From Trachelipus rathkii (lineage: Eukaryota > Arthropoda > Malacostraca > Isopoda > Trachelipodidae), in NCBI GenBank assembly GCA_015478945.1, contig JABUQX010126281.1, forward strand, positions 1-21,512: 21,512 nt of DNA, written 5' to 3'. Shown here one piece after another: positions 18,155-21,512 of this stretch (positions are counted from its first letter, which is position 1; each line of letters starts with the position of its first letter). The notes below the pieces were generated by a model, which saw only the letters and a program-made list of their open reading frames with translations, was not told the DNA's origin and ran no database searches. Position numbers and translations under genes: made by a program.

Positions 18155-18155
<1 letters not shown>
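17386..18155. other. AT-rich sequence without recognised features
   Basis: About 770 bases of ordinary AT-rich sequence. No frame with recognisable content; one short Met frame from 18045 runs straight into the microsatellite and is not a gene. Confidence 0.4.
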
Positions 18156-18235
<80 letters not shown>

Positions 18236-18782
18236 GTAATATGTAATAATAACTTATAATAAATAGTAATAACCAATAATAATAATATGTATGTGTAATA
18301 AAAATAATAACCTTATTAATTAGATGTAATTCAAAAATGTATTATAGTAATAATAATATGTATAGCAATAATATATATAATATATATGTAATAATAATAA
18401 CAATAATAACCAATAATAATAATACATATATATAATAATAATAATAATATAATAATAATAATAATAATAATATCATAATATACAATAATAACCAATATAT
18501 ATATATTTTATATATGTAATAATAATAGTATGTATGTATAATAATAATACTGTATGTATATGTAATAATAATAGCTGTATGTAACTCAATAATATATATA
18601 TGTAACAATATTGTAATATATGTAATATAACTAATAATAATAATAATATATATATATCTATAATATGTATATAATGTAATATATAATAATATATAATAAT
18701 AATAATATGTATAATAATATATATAATAATATATACAATATATATATAATAATAATAATATATATTCCAAAAACATGTAATA

Positions 18783-18817
<35 letters not shown>

Positions 18818-19214
18818 ATATATAATAATAATAATATATATATATATAACTAGCTGCTTATAATAATGGCTTGTATATATATAGCAATAATAATATATAA
18901 TAATATATATAATAATAATAATAATATATATATATATATATATATAATAATAATATACATGCATATATATGTATATATCTATAATAATATGTATATATAT
19001 GTAGCCCAACAACCAGCAGCCTTAGCAGCTGGCGCTGTAATAATATATGTATATGTAGTATGTATATACATACGAATATGTATGTATATGCATATATGTA
19101 ATATATGTAATATATTATAATAATAATAACAATAATAATATATAATATAATAATATAACATAATAGCATAATATAACCAATAATATAATATGTGTATATA
19201 TAACTACAATATGG

Positions 19215-19299
<85 letters not shown>

Positions 19300-19440
19300 T
19301 ATATTTATTAATAAAAAAACATATATACATATATATAATAATATATATATATAACATATATATAACTCTTAACTGCTGCTTATGCAATGTATAACAACTT
19401 ATATATATATATATATTATATATATATATATACATCATAG
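18156..19440. repeat. Large AT/AAT microsatellite belt 3
   Basis: Pure (AT)n runs at about 18161-18228 and 19218-19292, with AATAAT, ATGTAT and CCAATAAT interruptions between. A single non-repetitive patch at 19001-19036 (AGCCCAACAACCAGCAGCC...) breaks it. Six or more long frames in it are artefacts. Confidence 0.92.
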
Positions 19441-19449
19441 TTTAAATTG

Positions 19450-20286
19450 CTTGAATAAAACATCAATACATTAACATAGTTCATCATCAAACTTGTCAAA
19501 GTTACCTTTAAAGAGCCAATATTTTTGTGTCTTTTTAAGTAGACCATAAACTCTAAAACTTTCTATAACTTGTACGCAATGGATTGAGATCAGAGATGCC
19601 AGACTACCCAACGTCAACCGTCGGAAAATGGGGAACATTTGGCCTTGACACAAGCTTGAGTAAACCTTGCCTTATGTGACGGTGTTGAATCCTGCTAAAA
19701 GAGAGTCTGACTTAGTGGTTTTAACACACCTTCCAGAACGTTTTGCTGGCATACGACTGCAGTAGTTTTAACACCTTTTCTCCAAAATAATTGTCTGTGA
19801 CCCTATCGTAACTCACTCTCTACCAAAATCCCGCTGAATCCGGATGATAACCTCTTTGGACACATGGTAAAAGTTCGACCGGTTTCTTTGATGATTTAAC
19901 ATACATCCAATTGTTTTGTCTTTTAAAACATTCTTCGACTTTAAATGTTTGTCGTCTGTAAAAATAATTTTTAGGTGGCGATCATGAGTGTAATCAGACA
20001 ACAGGTGTTTAATCTTTTCTCTTTTACTTTTTTTTAGGGGGTTCATGAGGTCTTCTCTGGCGATTCGCGACGTGAAATCCTTAGGTATCTGTATTTCACA
20101 AAAAATTTTACATGTTTTATTTACGAAGAGGACTTTCTTTAAATCGTGTCATTATAGCTTTGATAGCCTGCGATGGCAAGACAGAATGTGGTGATATTTC
20201 ACAACATCAATGTTCTCGTATAACTTTACTGCACGATTCACAAACATTTGGATAATATCTAGCGGTTGCAGAGCCTTTAAAATCAT
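19450..20286 (-). pseudogene. Mariner-type transposase remnant (DD37D-like)
   Basis: Tc1/mariner transposases cut and paste DNA with an N-terminal helix-turn-helix region and a DDE/D catalytic core. On the minus strand the remnant runs from an ATG at 20284-20286 (ILKALQPLDIIQMF, helix-turn-helix position), through SQAIKAIMTRFKESPLRK and SRIAREDLMNP, to KIIFTDDKHL with the first catalytic Asp at about 19954-19956. It continues VQRGYHP, KGVKTTAVVCQQNVLEGVL, and QDSTPSHKARFTQA with the second Asp at 19689-19691, then SDLNPL near 19577-19594. The expected third Asp, right after LNPL, is CGT (Arg). That puts about 37 residues between the second and third positions, the DD37D arrangement. At least four frameshifts and several stops kill it. 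Terminal inverted repeats were not identified; the element is flanked by microsatellites. Confidence 0.85.
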
Positions 20287-20500
20287 AATCTTTTCTATCC
20301 TGCATTTATGTTACGCTTTAATGGCAACATGGTTTTGTTTATCGTCCTACTACTTAAAGTGCAACAGGCGAAAAAAAAAATCCAAAATTAAAGAGTAAAA
20401 GTTACATATTGACACCATAAATTTTCGACTTAGGTATGCTAATTTATTATCGGGTCATAACAATTTCAATTTTGTAGCAGTATTTTTGGAAGTACTTGGT
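20287..20500. other. Flank of the mariner remnant, no gene
   Basis: Probably includes the 5' untranslated part of the mariner element. I looked for a terminal repeat matching the 19440 side and found none convincing. Confidence 0.3.
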
Positions 20501-20740
20501 ATATATATATATATATATAATAATCATCAAACTCGCATATGTAATATGTGTCTATGTAATAATATGTATGTAATATATATGTATAATAATAATAATGATA
20601 CATATGTAATATAGTTATCAATAATATGTATATATCAATGTAAATATGTAAGGCCTATTTCATGATATTTTTTTATATATATATATAATAATAATAATAA
20701 TAATCATTATAATATATATATAATATATATTTATATTTCA
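20501..20740. repeat. AT and AAT microsatellite belt 4
   Basis: Short (AT)n run at 20501-20518 followed by AAT and ATGTAT units. Confidence 0.85.
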
Positions 20741-20993
20741 TCAAACTCGCAAATGGAAATAACAGATCACTCCAAGAACGAAACGACAACTCACAAAGGC
20801 AAATCAACATTAAAAGCGATAATAAATTAAAGGATAAAAAATCGATTAAATCATAAATAGAGAATTAATCGCCGATGACGAGAGTAAGAAATTTTATGCA
20901 AACTTATATGAGAAAATTAATGATAAACATGTCTCTCTTTATAACTCCTAAAATGAAATAAAATATTACCATAAAATACCATATAGCACACTA
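20741..20993. other. No gene recognised
   Basis: AT-rich. A 36-codon frame at 20845-20950 (ends KINDKHVSLYNS) looks protein-like but is too short to name. Confidence 0.3.
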
Positions 20994-21020
20994 ACGTAAA
21001 AGCGACGCGTCGCTTTACGT
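20994..21020. repeat. Near-perfect 27-bp palindrome
   Basis: ACGTAAA-A-GCGACG is followed directly by CGTCGCTTTACGT: 13-base arms with one extra A and no loop. It marks the start of the GACGT-rich tract. Confidence 0.8.
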
Positions 21021-21228
21021 CCACTTTGCGATGTGCGACATCGTATAAGTAACATAATAATTACGTCCCTGGGATGTGGAAATGTCAGCTCAGCGACGTT
21101 ACAGTGCGACATCACTGCGACGTCCTATGATAACGTAGTATTGACGTACTCTTACGACATCCCTGCAACGTTACATGGTAACATAGCATCGACGTAGTTT
21201 TAGGCATCTATTTGATGTAACTTTGTAA

Positions 21229-21230
<2 letters not shown>
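21021..21230 (+). repeat. GACGT-rich 48-bp tandem repeat
   Basis: Two full units, 21107-21154 and 21155-21202, each beginning CGACATC and ending ACTCTTA or AGTTTTA, match at about 37 of 48 positions. A shortened earlier unit starts at 21036. CG dinucleotides are unusually frequent for this AT-rich neighbourhood. Confidence 0.65.
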
Positions 21231-21276
<46 letters not shown>

Positions 21277-21277
21277 T

Positions 21278-21313
<36 letters not shown>

Positions 21314-21330
21314 ACAACTTAACATATATA
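21231..21330. repeat. TG and AT microsatellite
   Basis: TGTGTGTG leads into (TA)n to about 21273, then mixed ATAT to 21313. Confidence 0.9.
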
Positions 21331-21512
21331 GCTTAACATATGCTCTTTATGCTGCTGCTGCTCTGCACCGCCATGTAATCAAAAATCGGAGGCGCAAAGC
21401 AGTTTTTGGAGAAAAGTTAGGCGAATCTTCCGCGAAACTGGCGCTGCTTCTCAGGAGAGATTGGTCCACCTTTTTGGCAGTTAACACTAATAAACTGCTT
21501 TTTTTCTCGGGA
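21331..21512. other. Non-AT-rich segment cut by the window end
   Basis: Includes a 10-base inverted repeat, AAAGCAGTTT at 21396-21405 and AAACTGCTTT at 21492-21501. It could be the edge of another element, but it is truncated. Confidence 0.4.

Noticed and set aside
18342..19438. Several long Tyr/Ile/Leu-rich open frames (up to 179 codons) on both strands
   Set aside because: They are translations of (AT)n and (AAT)n microsatellite, which lacks stops in some frames. The same applies to frames at 16441-16665, 17109-17390 and 18045-18236.
20845..20950. Short frame resembling part of a reverse-transcriptase gene
   Set aside because: Only about 36 codons and no catalytic motif.

Overview
This window looks like repeat-rich intergenic DNA from an animal nuclear genome, most likely an arthropod and possibly a crustacean. 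Four things suggest this: a decayed Maverick/Polinton, a decayed DD37D-type mariner, tRNA-derived SINEs, and very long (AT)n and (AAT)n microsatellites. I found no intact protein-coding gene. The species call is inference only.

Layout. Positions 1-4198 hold a decayed self-synthesising DNA transposon (Polinton/Maverick) on the + strand. It reads in order: a capsid-associated PX-type gene, an adenovirus-type cysteine protease with its GTHW and CGH catalytic motifs still visible, a collagen-like fibre gene, and further coding-like pieces I could not name. Positions 4835-5825 carry two copies of a tRNA-headed SINE on the minus strand. Positions 6151-6459 (minus) hold a 102-residue frame from ATG to TAA, broken by one TAG. 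Positions 6602-8675 are a non-autonomous, hAT-like element whose ends are loaded with TATCGATA sites.

Positions 8.7-16.0 kb form an island visibly richer in G and C. It is built from several interleaved repeat families: a 31-bp hairpin module (at least nine copies), a 600-700-bp direct repeat that may be an LTR and starts with a G-rich hairpin, a T-tract/A-tract hairpin (three copies), and a roughly 1.05-kb tandem duplication containing CA/GT fold-back units. Two of the hairpin families show paired base changes in both arms.

Positions 16.1-19.4 kb are mostly AT and AAT microsatellite, broken by two ordinary AT-rich stretches. Positions 19450-20286 (minus) are a mariner transposase pseudogene that covers most of the protein in several frames. 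The last kilobase has more microsatellite, a near-perfect 27-bp palindrome, and a GACGT-rich 48-bp tandem repeat.

No genes here act together in a living pathway. The only functional grouping is historical: the PX, protease and fibre remnants belong to one virus-like transposon whose left part lies outside the window.
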